From contig CM074705.1 of NCBI GenBank assembly GCA_037367355.1, positions 1,860,001-1,924,000 of the forward strand: a DNA stretch of 64,000 nucleotides. The letters run 5' to 3'. This stretch comes from Neoscytalidium dimidiatum. Taxonomy: Eukaryota > Ascomycota > Dothideomycetes > Botryosphaeriales > Botryosphaeriaceae. Both the position numbers and the translations under genes were made by a program. Below are positions 46,467 to 58,904 of this stretch, one piece after another. How positions within the stretch are numbered: the first letter of the stretch is position 1; the number at the start of each line of letters is the position of its first letter. The notes under the pieces are model-generated. The model was not told the origin of the DNA and did not search any database. It saw only the letters and a program-made list of their open reading frames with translations.

Positions 46467-47538
46467 ATGTCTTCGCAGGATTATGGCCTGCTCGACCAAG
46501 CTGATGAGGGTATGCTTCCGCCTTCTGTAGTGGCGAATTGATGATTCCTAACGAGGCCCAGATCTGATCCACAAGTCGCGTCTGCTGCGCATCGAAGAGC
46601 GCCCGTTCCAGCGCATTACCAAACGCCTTCTCACGCCAGATTCACCCATTTTCAATCCCCCTCCAGCTCTGCCGACCCCTCCACCCGATGCCACCTCGGC
46701 CGATGACGATCTTGAAGCCGCCCGCGCCAGCCATGCTGTCGAGCGCGAAGCATGGCGCACCGACATGTTGCTAGACTTCGCTGCCCTGGCCGACAGCGTT
46801 GTACGCATCCAGCTCCTGCGCAACAGTAACGAGGCAGAGAGGAAGCGCTATGCCGCGGAAAAAGCGAAGATCGAAGCTACAGCCGCTGCCATCCGTGGGA
46901 GCACCGCATCACTACGCGTCCAACTCGACGTTGCCCGCGCGACCTTGGCCCGCAGGAAAACATATGACGAATTGGCCGAAAAGATAACCAGCAACCGCAT
47001 GTTGCGCCCTCGCGAAGACCAAGCTACTCAGCTGCAGAAACTAGAATCTGAAATCGCCGAGCTAGAACAGGAAAGTAGCGTCTACGCTCAAACATGGGCA
47101 GAGAGGAGAGAGCAGTTTGGCAGAATTGTGGAGGAAGGCCGCCAGATGCTGCGGCTGATCAGGGATGAAAAGGAAGAAGCAGAGCGTAAAGAGGGTATGG
47201 AAGGCGGCGAAGAGGGTATTGATGAAGGTCCAGAGGGAAGCAGCGCAAAGGGCGAGGCGAGTGTAGTTGGAACGCCCAGGCCAGACGTTGGTGGACAAAC
47301 ACCGAACCCTGCCCAAGGGAGCCAGTTGGCCGTGCAAAAGGGCCTGCTTACTGCTCCCAGCCCGGCAGCCAGTTTCGGCGGTGCAGGTAGCCCGGCGAGG
47401 AGGGAAGATGACAGCCAGAACGAGGAAAGGGACAGAGACGCCGATATGACCGAGTCTGGAGAAGTCGAGAATGAAAGTGAAATGGAAGAGGGCGAAGCAG
47501 AGGAGAGTACGCCGGGCGAGAAGATGGACGTCTCATAA
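46467..47538 (+). CDS. THO complex subunit 7, 339 aa
   Basis: Two exons, 46,467-46,509 and 46,562-47,538; the 52-nt intron has a CCTAAC branch site. The protein begins MSSQDYGLLDQADEDLIHKS and continues with KRLLTPDSP. Residues about 80-225 form a long coiled coil with the Thoc7 pattern: LRVQLDVARATLARRKTYDEL AEKI (key features: leucine heptads, R-R-K-x-Y-D-E-L), then LESEIAELEQESSVYAQTW and RREQFGRIVEEGRQM. The C-terminal 100 residues are acidic and disordered. THO couples transcription elongation to mRNP packaging and export and suppresses R-loops. The family call rests on the coiled-coil motif. Confidence 0.85.
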
Positions 47539-47828
47539 AGACTGCAACTTAAGATCAAAAGAGCGCAAAACGACGTCAGGGGTTGAGGTCTTCTGAAATG
47601 GTGCAGCCAGCACCGTTCAAACAGACGTGACATTACAGATTACGGGAGGTACTTCAATCCAATCAGGACCTTCTCGTCACTCGATGAAAGCCTTATACGG
47701 TAGCATGAAACCCAGCACGCCAGCTGGAGGGTAAGAGAGAATGACCAACGCCGTGCCATCAGACAGGTATTACGCCCAGACAATCCTGGTATGTCGACCC
47801 TAGCCACATCGCTATGATAAAAGAAGAC

Positions 47829-48226
47829 TCAGAACAAGCAGTCCAAACAACAGCAGCACGCCAGACCAGCCAACAATCCGGTAAAGATTCCATCAGAACT
47901 ACTCTTCTTCTCTTCCACGTAGACGGTCTGGGGCGGATATCCTTGCTGGTATTGCATCTGCCCTGGCGGGGGACCATACATATGCTGTTGATCGGGAGGA
48001 TAGTAGCCTTGTGGCGGAGGTGCACCGTAGTATCCTTGAGGGGGTGGCGAACCATAGGCTCCTTGGGGCGGGGGAGTTGAATAGTCGGATGGAGGAGGAG
48101 GGCCATACGCTGCTGGCGGCGGCTGTTGGGGATAACCAGGGGGGGGAGCGTCCTGATAAGCGTCAACATGCATGAATTAGGGTGCTGAGGTATGTGCTTT
48201 AGGATACTCACGAATTTTTGCGACAT
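47829..48226 (-). CDS. CYSTM-type cysteine-rich membrane-associated protein, 112 aa
   Basis: Two exons, 48,212-48,226 (MSQKF) and 47,829-48,152, with a 59-nt intron. The body is a Pro/Gln/Tyr/Gly-rich low-complexity chain with repeated PPPQGYYG-like units. It ends in the CYSTM module: a short polar stretch, then GLLAGLACCCCLDCLF with a run of cysteines at the extreme C-terminus. CYSTM proteins are found at eukaryotic membranes and are linked to stress tolerance and metal or redox responses. The cysteines are candidates for palmitoylation. No partner is indicated. Confidence 0.85.
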
Positions 48227-50019
48227 CGCGGCTCGAGGTTAAGCGATAGGTATATAGTGAGCGGCAGCTTCTAGTGACCGGGAGCCGAGATGGAATGCAC
48301 TTTTTCGTAACCTTATAAACGCGAAATATGCGAATGCGCGTGGCTTGGTATTATGGCGTAGTCTTCGCGGGTTCGAGCGGGTGGCTGCGTGCTGGAGGCA
48401 GGAAGCAGACTCCGACCGCAGGAAAAAGGAGCGTCGAGGGAAGGTTTTGGGTGAGGTGGAGGGCGGCAACTTGATGCGTCGCAGGATGGGGGAGTGTCAC
48501 AATCTCTCGGCATTGCGGCGGAGCGGACCTCGAATGCGCGTGTCACTAGCCGTTTGCGGTCAAGCTGCTCTTGGGCCCAACTGCTCCGCATGCGCCTGGA
48601 CATTACGGTCTTAAGCGAGACTTGAGACGGCAGCATCCTGTCAGCAAGAATCGAGCGAGGAGCTTCTCTTTGCCTATCTCGCCAATCTCCCAGGTGGAAC
48701 TTCCCCTTAACTGCGCTGAGGTCCTTCCCTTGCCCTTCCCTTGCCCTTCCCTTTCCCTTCTCCTTGCTTGCTCCTCCATCTTCCCCATGAATCCCATGTC
48801 TCCAAGTGTATTACAGCCTGCCAAATGGATCTCCAGTTGTGTCTCGCGATCTCCTTGCTTCCGAACGGTAGCCCAGCCCGGCTTCCGGTTACGTCCCAGG
48901 ACTCTGTAGCGAACCCCCTATATTTGCGAGCTACGAGAGCAACGCCTCCAGATGCGGAATCACTGTAAAGTCTCCAGCGCTCTCTCTGCTCCACGATGCT
49001 CTGTTGTCATTTTGCGGGAGATCACGTCGACATTCCCAACTTAATGCCTGTTTCGCATAGGCTCTCTCCATAAAGGGTAGCATAGCAACGGCAGGCTGGG
49101 AGTGCATGCATCTCGACGGAGGCTGCTCATCCCGACGTACCCAGGCGTGTTTACTTGCATTCCCCGCGGCTGTTTCTGAGCATTTTATAACCGCAATGCA
49201 GCGTATGGCTCGCAGAATCGGGTTCCCGTTTTGATCCTCCTGAACTGCGATTATGTTAACGCCATCCGCCACTCGTAGAAAACCGGTGCGGTGGTACGGT
49301 GCGTCCGGACCTGATAGTGAGTGTCTGCGAATAGCAAGATCCCTTTTCAGGCACGTCTTGGAGCTGCTCGAATCCGAGCTCGGTAATCGGACACGGTCAC
49401 AGCGACAAAATCACGTTTGGGGCTGCGCGGCGGCAGCTTCTGAGCAGAGGCACCGAGAGTCAGTGCAGCTGTTGCTGTGGAGACGCGGATGATCCGGAGG
49501 CGGCAAGGAAGATCGCGGAAACATCCAGGATGCGAGCGATTGACCAAGCCCGCAAGTTGCCGCACGTGGTGTAGCTGCGTGTGCACCGGACTGTGGCGGG
49601 CGGGTTCGCATGGGCGCCGAGAAGAAAACAGGACGGTTGCGCCGAACATTGTGGTTCGCATCTCTCTCCCAGCCACCAGCTCTGCGAACACTCACGAAGA
49701 ATTGCGTCAGCGCATTACCACGACCTTCTTCCAAATACTGGCTCATGTCGCGCTCCCTCCCGCTCAAACACCGCTGCCCCTCGTTCCACTGTTGCGCCTC
49801 GGTCGCCCATACTCGCGCCTAGCTCGTCGCTCGCTCCGTAATCGCACTGCACCGTCGCGGTATTCCCATTGGAGACCTCGAAACCCCCGCCCAAAGCACC
49901 TGCGCGTACGTGCGCTCGCCACCCGCCAACCCACCGCCGCCATCAGCGCTGCCTTTACAGACACTCGGAGATTGTGCCCTCGGCGCAACACAAAGGCAAC
50001 ACGCCTATCCGGCGCCACA
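48227..50019. other. Intergenic, 1.8 kb
   Basis: Contains promoters of the CYSTM and membrane-protein genes. A CCCTT/CCCTTG-type pyrimidine repeat occurs at about 48,720-48,770. The frame of the next gene is open upstream to 49,477, but its upstream 180 codons look like leader (Arg/Pro/Thr-rich, no motif), so I start that gene at 50,020. Confidence 0.5.
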
Positions 50020-50739
50020 ATGCCAGCGATATCACCCTCTGTCGACTCGAACCCAGTTGCGCCGGATGCCGCCGATGACCTCAAACTGCGGTCCGTCTCC
50101 GCCAACGACCCTCTTCTCGCAGACACGCCCAGACGTCTTGAGCCACGCCAAAACGCCGATTCGAGTGGTGGCTACGTTCCACTGTCCTACCAAGGCCTGA
50201 ATTCCGGCCCTGCGCCTGGTGCCGTCGTCGGGATCGTCCTTGGGTCCGTCGCTGGCTTCTTGCTTATTGTGTGGCTGCTCATGACAGTTGCCAACCTGAA
50301 CGGTCGCAATGCTATAGCTGGTGAGGAGGAAATAGTCGTGCGCGAGCGCCACCCTCGCTCGCCGCGTTCCCGACGGAGCCGCCGTAGTTCCAGGCACGAG
50401 ATTCGCGAAGTCAGCCGGAGTCCCCGTCCGCACCAGCACATTGTCGTCGAGGAACGCCGTACCAGCGTGCCCCCACCGCCCCCACCGCAAGCGCGCCCCC
50501 GAAGTCGCTCCGTTCTGGTCGAGGAGCGCGTTACTAGTGAGCGCGAACGGAGAGTCGACGGTGATGATATTGTCGAAGTCATTGAGGAACACAGCCCTGC
50601 GCCCAGACGTCATCGGAGCAGACGAGAGTCGGGCGGATACAGGTCAGTCGACCCCGATTTATACGCCGGCGGGGATTACCCACAGCATCACATATCTCGC
50701 AACCGGAAAGTCGGAAATAACCCATCGAACACTGGCTGA
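50020..50739 (+). CDS. Single-pass membrane protein of unknown function, 239 aa
   Basis: Single exon, starting MPAISPSVDSN; this Met is preferred because the downstream part has the usual layout of the family, although the frame is open for 180 further codons upstream. The N-terminal 60 residues are polar and include RRLEPRQ. A glycine-rich membrane segment (APGAVVGIVLGSVAGFLLIV, about residues 65-90) follows, and then a long basic cytosolic tail of alternating Arg/Ser (PRSPRSRRSRRSSRH), proline-rich (VPPPPPPQARP) and acidic parts. Short tail modules of the form VVEERRTSVPP and VLVEERVTSE look like an internal repeat. This layout is common in Pezizomycotina proteins of unknown role. No signal peptide is evident. 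Confidence 0.72.
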   Translation: MPAISPSVDSNPVAPDAADDLKLRSVSANDPLLADTPRRLEPRQNADSSGGYVPLSYQGLNSGPAPGAVVGIVLGSVAGFLLIVWLLMTVANLNGRNAIAGEEEIVVRERHPRSPRSRRSRRSSRHEIREVSRSPRPHQHIVVEERRTSVPPPPPPQARPRSRSVLVEERVTSERERRVDGDDIVEVIEEHSPAPRRHRSRRESGGYRSVDPDLYAGGDYPQHHISRNRKVGNNPSNTG

Positions 50740-51138
50740 ATTTATGAACAGGCGGTACTAAACTCCAATTGAAACATTTTGGAATCCCCGTTTCTCCAAT
50801 TCTTGCTCCGTACACACACTGACTCTATCTCTTTTCTGGGCGTTTCGAGTGCTTGAGATACCTCTGATTTTGTGGTTTCTTTGTTCGAATTGATTTGCTT
50901 TTCCGGCGCAACGGCATACACGTGGGACTCACCAACATGGGCGGTCGCATGTCGGCTTTCCTCCTTAAGGGTGGGGAAAGGTTCGATTTTTACTGGCTTG
51001 TCCAAGTACAAGCCTTTGTAAGAGAAGTTATTGCGCTCCATCATGTAATGGCTGTCGACATACAGCTACGTAGTTGCTACCGATCAGTAGTCGAATGGCG
51101 CCAACCATACGGTTCTAGCATATCACGCTTCTATATAC
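50740..51138. other. Convergent intergenic, 399 bp
   Basis: Separates the membrane-protein gene from the EXO5 stop codon. Nothing further seen. Confidence 0.6.
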
Positions 51139-52699
51139 TCACACGGACGACTTCATTCTTGATGATCCCTTCCTGCGGTGATTCTCCAGCGCCTCTTCAA
51201 TCTTCTCCTTGCGCCACTCGCAAACTTCCGCAAACTCACAAATGCGGCACTTGAACGCCTCCTCGATATCCACGCCTTTTGCCTTACGTTCGCCACGCCA
51301 CCACTCCATCTCTTCTGCAATGTATTTGTGTAGTGACACTTCGTCATACACAATATTCCTCGACCCAAGAATATCGCCGCTTTGCTGATGGCGGAACTCG
51401 GCTTGAAGCACAAATCCAATAGCGCTAGGTCCAGATATAGCCTTGCCAAATTCCCGAACCATTAAGGCCCATAATTTGTTCAGGGAGTTGTGTGCCAACA
51501 GTTCCGAAAGCGCGTTCTGCCGCCTGCTGAATGACGCAACATGATTGTCCGACGAGGCATCCGGAGAATCAAAGTCCAAACCAGCAATTTGGGCCACGAA
51601 TGCATCGGTAAAGCTGTCGTCTGATTTGAGCCTGTACCGCCTGAAAATGGTTTCTGCGTCAACCAGATTCGCAGCTAATTCTCCTAGCAGCTTGCGGTAA
51701 ATCATGAGCTGCATTACTGTGGGTCGCATGGAAGCGCCTTGGGGGAGGGTCTTGCTATTTCGAGTCTTCACATCTGTAATCCACACTTTTCTAAGGGGAT
51801 GGGGTTCGCCGACCCAGCTCTTTGTTTCAAATTCGGTCGCTCCCTGGGCATTGAAATACTGTGAGATTGAAGTCTGGTTGGCTGGTTGCGCCCGAGATTT
51901 GTTTAGTCGAGCAATGGCGAGTTCCTCTAGGCCTTCGTCTGGGCAAGTGTATGACAGTTCGTCGATGATTCCGTTGATCACTTGGCCATCAATGACCCCC
52001 CATACTTCAAGCTCACGCGTCCGGCCTGTGTTTCTGAGGGTCCGAAGACCCTGAATGACGTTCCAAATTTTCAGGCCCCAAGAATCCTCTCTCGAATGGA
52101 CTACGACTTCAACAGTAGTGTGAACCTGGTCTTCTAGCTCTTTGTGGACTCTGGAGCCTTGCTTCATTGCAGGAGTCCTTTTCTTGCGGCCATGCTTGGT
52201 CAGCGTGTACCAATACTGCAGCTCACACCACGCTGGAGAAACGATGTCTGTCACAGAAAGTGGTTTCTTGGGCGAGGTTCGAAAGCGCTGCAGAGGCGAC
52301 TTCTCATCAGCCTGGTCGCTGGCACTTTGCTCGGGTTCAGCGGAAGGACGTAAAGCCGGACCTTGCTCCCGGGCAGCTAATCGCTGTCAGCGCGTCAGTC
52401 CTGTCCGGGATGCTGTCAGGGCGTTTCTCACAGTTCCATGGGCTCTGGTTGTGGCCGATTTTGATAGGTGACGACGACCCAGCGAGTCGGCTTCGGGACG
52501 GACATGTCGAAGGTCGAATAAGCGGGAGGCGAGCCGCTGCAGAGCGCGGCGCATTGTCTTCGATGCTCTCCAAGGCCAGCGTCGCAACAGGTGCAGCTTC
52601 TAGTTGAGAAAGGACCTGTATGACTACTTCGCTGTCCAAGTCACTGCCATAGTCGGAATTTGTGGCATCTTCAAGAGGCGGCGAAGGGCAGTTGGCCAT
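51139..52699 (-). CDS. EXO5: Exonuclease V (Exo5/Dem1), 505 aa
   Basis: Two exons, 52,362-52,699 and 51,139-52,318. The intron is only 43 nt, but this pair (GTCCGG donor, CCAG acceptor) is the only one I found that keeps the frame into SPLQRFRTSPKKPLSVTDIV. Exo5 marks: VIDGQVINGIIDEL and VWITDVKTRNSKTLPQG (PD-(D/E)XK nuclease acidic residues and lysine), and the four iron-sulfur cysteines at about 144 (SPAWCELQYWY), 470, 473 and 479 (CRICEFAEVC). It is a single-strand-specific exonuclease; in budding yeast it is mitochondrial and needed for mtDNA maintenance, while elsewhere it is nuclear. The 110-residue N-terminus is polar and acidic, not a clear presequence. An upstream in-frame Met at 52,732 is an alternative start. 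Confidence 0.9.
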
Positions 52700-52998
52700 T
52701 GTGGGGCGTGGTCGAATCTGTGGCGGCGTCATAGACGCGACATGGAGCGCCTCTGCGACTGGCGTCTGACGCGCGAACGCGCTTGTTGCAGCCTGAGGCG
52801 AAAGAAGGCAAAAATGCTGCAGGAACACACCGGCATTCGGCAGTCCCTCTCGGCTTCGGTGTCGGAGCCGGGCTGAGGCACGCAATCCCGCCGCGGTCCA
52901 CTTGCGCCCGCTGATCGCCGCCGGGCTGAAATACCTCAGTCTTCACGACAAAAGATGACGGTTTGCACTTCCGACACTCTGGTGCCAGCGATAGCGCC
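52700..52998. promoter_or_regulatory. Shared 299-bp divergent promoter of EXO5 and the Mpv17-family gene
   Basis: Distance between the two chosen start codons (266 bp if EXO5 starts at 52,732). No TATA box seen. A bidirectional promoter is inferred from position only. Confidence 0.5.
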
Positions 52999-53940
52999 AT
53001 GACCTCTGCTACTGCTGCACGTGTGCTTGCCCGTCGAGGGCCGGCTCTGCAGCGCTTTGCAGGCCGACAGGCAGGTGCCCGACAGAAATCCACCAAAGCA
53101 AGCCGCCAGCCCCTAGAGAAGGCACAAGAGTCAGAACCGAAGACCATCACCATCCCGGGTCCATCTTGGCTATGGCTGGAGCCTGTGGGAAGGCCATTTC
53201 GCGCCTACAGTCGTGCGCAGGCCCGCCGACCCTATGTCGTTCAACTGTTGAGTACAATCACAGTACGGCACCCCACTCTTCACCAAAATGTTGTGCTGAC
53301 CCACGGTGCTGCAGATTTGGTTCTTTGGAGATCTATCCGCTCAGAATATTGCTGCCTCTGGGGATGATCCCTACGACCCGGCCAGAGCGCTGAGGTCTGT
53401 CTTCATCGGCAGCCTGACGTCGATTCCCAGCTATCGGTGGTTTCTGTTTTTGGGCCAGTCCTTTAACTACAATTCCAGAATACTGAGTTTGGCCACCAAG
53501 ATCTTTGTGAACCAGCTAGTATTTACTCCTATATTCAACACCTACTTTTTCTCGATGCACTCTTTGCTCAGCGGCGCAACTCTAGAAGAACTTATCGAGA
53601 GAGTCAAAATCGCCGTTCCTATTTCTTGGGTGAATTCATGTAAACGTGCGTAGTAAGCAGGCTCATGTCGTCAAGAAGCTGACATATTTGCAGTGTGGCC
53701 CGCCGTGACCGCTTTCAGCTTCACATTTATTCAGCCACAATTCAGGAGCATTTTTGCTGGTAAGTAGTGTTCACTCTTGAACAAAAATGCGCCGCTGAAT
53801 AAGACCCAGGGTTCGTCGCGATAGGCTGGCAAAGTTGGTTAACCCTTCTCAACCAAAGGGCCGCCGCACAGGAAAAGGCCGAACACGAGCACAAGGAACG
53901 AAAGCATCAGCTGCACCTACCCGCACGATACGCGCAATGA
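52999..53940 (+). CDS. Mpv17/PMP22-family inner-membrane protein, 263 aa
   Basis: Four exons: 52,999-53,262, 53,315-53,645, 53,694-53,759 and 53,810-53,940 (introns 52, 48 and 50 nt). The first 60 residues are rich in Arg, Ala, Ser and Gln (ARVLARRGPALQRFAGRQAG), a probable mitochondrial presequence. Family marks follow: the YSRAQARRPYVVQLLSTI start, IWFFGDLSAQ (the G-D-x-x-A-Q motif), RSVFIGSLTSIPSYRWFLFLG, NQLVFTPIFNTYFFSMHSLL and LWPAVTAFSFTFIQPQFRSIF, ending VAIGWQSWLTLLNQ. Mpv17/Sym1 proteins form channels in the mitochondrial inner membrane and affect mtDNA stability and stress growth. Fungi have several paralogues, so Sym1 identity is not claimed. Confidence 0.9.
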
Positions 53941-54269
53941 CGATCGCATCGAGTTAATAGACACTATCTACCGAGATACTCAAGTATAGTCAGTCACGAA
54001 AGGCAGAAGGGCGATGGCAAGAATTGATGTCTTAAGAGACTTTCATGAGATCATCTCAATGCCCGTGGTATTAATGTACAAGCATCACTGTGGGAAACCA
54101 TCCCATGGTCCACCGAAAAGCCAGAAACCCGAGCCCATCATCCATTGAAAGCAATCCTAGAACGCCAGGCATCCCATCCTCGAGAAAGCAGAGTGCAATC
54201 ACCGTCCGCGTCAAATGATCTTGTCACAGACTCTGTGGTATCTGGCGGTGATGCGAAGAAGAAAGCCCT
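53941..54269. other. Convergent intergenic, 329 bp
   Basis: Holds the 3' ends of the Mpv17-family and H3 genes. Nothing else seen. Confidence 0.6.
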
Positions 54270-54874
<605 letters not shown>

Positions 54875-55424
54875 CTTGCAGTTGATGTAGTGAGTTGAAA
54901 ATGGGTTCTTGGATGGGTAGTATGGAGTTGTCGATGGCGGGTGGAGTCGTGAACGGGTGTTGTTAGGAGTTGGGGGAGCGGGTGTGGGAGAAGCGCTTAT
55001 ATGGAAGGCGGGCGGGCGGCGGATGATCAGGCAGCTGCGCTCTGACTGTTTTTGCTGCCGATTTAGCGCGCTTTGAAAGCTCCTTACCAAGTGCTGGATT
55101 CAGAGCGATTGCCTGCCGAATTTCTATTGGTCGAAAATAAGAGCGTCTGCGCTAAGCCGAAAAAGGGTCGCTGCGAGATCACCTTAGCGAGCGATGACGC
55201 CCGCGCCCGCCGCCCGCGGCTCCGCTGGCCCCTGCTCCCGCGCGCTGTTGATGTTGATGAGCGCTCCGACGCGTCGCTCTGCCGCATTTGATAAATACCA
55301 TATCGCCGCCCACCCTCTCTGCTCTTGACCACAAACGACCAACCACCATCCACGTCCACACGCGTCTCCACGCTCAGCTCAGACCCCACACTTATCTCAC
55401 CACTACTTCCTTAACTCTATCAAT
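54875..55424. promoter_or_regulatory. Shared H3-H4 divergent promoter
   Basis: 550 bp. TATA-like sites face each gene (ATATAAG on the minus strand at 54,996-55,002; GATAAATA at about 55,290-55,297 on the plus strand). A CCAAT box lies between them (ATTGG at 55,136-55,140). GCGAGC/GCGATG words near 55,186-55,196 may belong to histone-specific elements, but I cannot match a known one. Confidence 0.65.
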
Positions 55425-55837
<413 letters not shown>

Positions 55838-56585
55838 GCGTCTACTTTTCCTTTGCATGTTTTTCACGAATCTTCTACATCGGCCTGGATAGGCGCGATA
55901 TGAAGCCTTTTTTGCCGGACGGGTCAGGCTGGGTTTATGGGCTTTGTTGTATCATACGGCATTCGGAGTTCGACGGAGGGTCAAGCAAGTCACATTGAAT
56001 CAAGGAATGATACCACATAATCAAGCGATCCTTGCAACCTCTGTGTGTGGGTGGCGCCTTGTCTTTTACCATATGCTCCGGTAATTTCTGCTTCCTGCCA
56101 TCGACTTTTCTCCGTAGCACGCGGTCGCAATGTTAATGCAGACCGCGAAGCCGGCCCCGGCTCTGTCAAATGCTGAGCTGTAGACATACTACGGTCGCAG
56201 GCATAGGTTTTCGATGTGGGGGGTCATAGGCCCGGCATCAGTGCTCGTTTCGTATAAAGTAATATTACTCAATTCTCCACACCTGATTTCCCCTGTCTAC
56301 CAGTTAGCATGCCCATCATCAGCTATAATTACAGCTAGGCAGCGCTACCTTATAATATTAGAAGTACTTCTATATATACTTTTTTTAGTGGAAATAGTAG
56401 TAAATATCTACTTATAGTAATATTTCTATTTATTTATAACCTAATTATTTACTATCTTTATAGTTAAATTATCTCTTATTTTTAATTTAAATAAACTTAC
56501 TATTACTAATATATTTTATTATAAGTTCTTATATAGCTTATTCTTTTCTATAAATTTTTATTATTAGTTTTATTAGTCTTATTAT

Positions 56586-56735
56586 AGATAGAAAGTTAAT
56601 ATAAAGACGAAAGACTTATATTTATAAATAGATAATTTAATAGAGAAGAGATTTTAGTTAGCTAGCTTTAGTTAAAATTTTACTCTCCGTTTAGCTACTA
56701 GAGTTCTACTAGTAATATACTAATAGTTTTTATCT
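56586..56735 (+). repeat. Dispersed ~160-bp repeat, copy 1
   Basis: Begins AGATAGAAAGTTAAT and contains TTTATAAATAGATAATTTAA. Same orientation as copy 3 (63,271-63,441) and inverted relative to copy 2 (58,241-58,408). Confidence 0.8.
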
Positions 56736-57291
56736 TATAATAATTTTTAGCTATCTATTTATAATTTAGTATTTTATAATATTATAATAATTTTCTTTAT
56801 ATAGTATTATTTATTTTACTATTTTATAAAGGCTAATTAGAGATTAATAATAAAGCTATAAATTATAAGTTAAGAATAAAAAACTTAATATATATATAAT
56901 TTTATTATCTATTTAAATTATAATCTACTATTTTAAAGTAAATTATTCTATTTATTATTCTTTATCTATATATTATAATAAGATATATTACTTAATTATA
57001 TAAAGATATCTATATAATAATAGCTATAGCTAATATTATTTTTAAATATTTAATAGACTATCTTTAAAATTTAAAATTTAGTATAAACTTTTTTTATATA
57101 AGTTAAGATATAAAGATTAAATTTAATTATATTAAAAACTTATTATATATTAATATATAGATATTATTAAAAGTAATATTTTAAAAGTCTTAAATATATT
57201 AAGAAAAATATAAAGTTATAAAAGTACTAATAATAATATATTATTTATTTATATATTATTTTATTATTTAAGTAAATAATATTTTAATTAT

Positions 57292-57391
57292 NNNNNNNNN
57301 NNNNNNNNNNNNNNNNNNNNNNNNNNNNNNNNNNNNNNNNNNNNNNNNNNNNNNNNNNNNNNNNNNNNNNNNNNNNNNNNNNNNNNNNNNN
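57292..57391. other. Assembly gap of 100 N
   Basis: Exactly 100 N, the conventional length for a gap of unknown size, inside the repeat island. The true distance between its flanks is not known. Confidence 1.
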
Positions 57392-58240
57392 TAATATTAG
57401 AGTAAAGCTAGTATATACGGCTTTCTTCTTATATAAGTCTATAGTAAGGCTACTACGTAGCTATAGACTCTATATATATAGAGTTTACTTATAGTTATAT
57501 AATAGTCTAACGCTTTTTAAGCGCTCTTCTAATATTTTTTAAGCGTTTTTAGAAGTAGAATCTAGTAAAGAATAATTAAGCCCCTAATAGAATTTTAACT
57601 AGAAAAGACGCTAGAGAGTAGAATAGAGAATTATTTAGACTATAGACCGCTATTAGAAAGACTTTTTATAGATTCTCTAACGGCGGCTTAAGATCTTAGA
57701 AACTTATTCTACTTATTATATTTAAGCTTTTAGCTTTCTAAGCTATAATTCTAAAGTACAAGCCCGACTATTAAGTTAAATTACGTTAAATCTATAGTAT
57801 ATATATAGGATATTATAGCTTTAGTAACTTACTAGATAAATATAATTATATCGCCCTCTACTAGACGCGTCTAAAAGTAAGACGCCGCTATAAAAAGACT
57901 AAATAAGAAAGTAAAATAAAGCTATACTATCTAAAGATCGCTAGAAACGCGTACGCTGTAAGCTAGTACTATATATAAATATATATATATCGCGACGTTA
58001 ATATCTTATCTTATATACCGCGCTATACTAATATAAGATAAAAGCTAACTAATTATAATTATACTCTTTTCTATTTAGATCTTTTTCCCCGCGCCGCTAA
58101 TATAAACGGCGAGGTAAGAGATTTTTTCTTTTTAAATAGGTTTTAATAAGATACTACTAGGCCTAAGAATAGTTTCTTTAGAAAGAAGAAATACTATTAA
58201 ACGCCGGCTCGTAAATAGATAGATAGCTAGAGACTAATAT

Positions 58241-58408
58241 AGAAAGAAAACTATTAATATATTACTAGCGGAATCTTAGTAGCTAGATAGAAAATAAAAC
58301 TCTAACTAAGACTAGTCTATTAAAACCTTCTCTTTATTAAATTATCTATTTATAAATATAAGCTTTTTATTTCTCTATTAACTTTCTATCTACTATATAG
58401 TTCTTATA
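58241..58408 (-). repeat. Dispersed ~160-bp repeat, copy 2 (inverted)
   Basis: Its reverse complement matches copies 1 and 3; key shared words are AAATTATCTATTTATAAAT and AACTTTCTATCTACTATATA. It abuts the end of LINE copy B at 58,416. Confidence 0.8.
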
Positions 58409-58415
58409 CTTTCTT

Positions 58416-58904
58416 TTTAAAGATTTTAGAGAATTTTTCCTAATTAGCCTTATCGTAGTTAAATTTAAATTACTTAGATTTCTTCTAGTTTATTTGTTTA
58501 TTTAATTAGATTTAAAATAAAATAGAAAGATAGTCGGATCTAATAGATTTAAATATTTACTAGTCTATTATTTTATTTATTAGTCCTTAGCTAGATAATA
58601 TTAGATCTATTATCGTAGGTCTATCTAAGTTTAACTAATAGAAGGTTTCTTCTCCCGGCGTATTTAGTAGGTCTAGATTATTAGATTTAATCTAATTAAT
58701 TAGGGCGAAGGCTCTATTCGAATAGAGAAACCTTAGGTCCTACTATAGGTAGTAAATATTAAAGTCCCTAACTATAATACTAGGAAATTCTAGCTATTAG
58801 TAACTTAGAATACGTTCTAGCGTATAGAGAGAATTATCGGTTTCTTATTTCTTTTAGTTATATAAATTAAAGAGATAGAATTAGCTTTTTTCCTCTATTA
58901 TTTT
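58416..58904 (-). repeat. 489-bp direct repeat, copy 1 (LINE endonuclease)
   Basis: Aligns without a gap to 62,553-63,041 (constant offset 4137). Most differences I see are C/T or G/A transitions, as RIP produces. Confidence 0.9.

Noticed and set aside
48716..48770. CCCTT-type repeats suggesting an internal telomere-like array
   Set aside because: The units are irregular (CCCTTG, CCCTTC, CCCTTT) and do not match CCCTAA; treated as a pyrimidine-rich tract.
49477..50019. Upstream 180 codons of the single-pass membrane protein frame
   Set aside because: Arg/Thr/Pro-rich with no motif and resembling GC-rich leader DNA; the Met at 50,020 gives the family-like protein. Transcript data could reverse this.
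57400..58400. Possible surviving short genes in the AT-rich island
   Set aside because: No frame longer than about 60 codons and no start-stop structure; composition reflects RIP, not coding.
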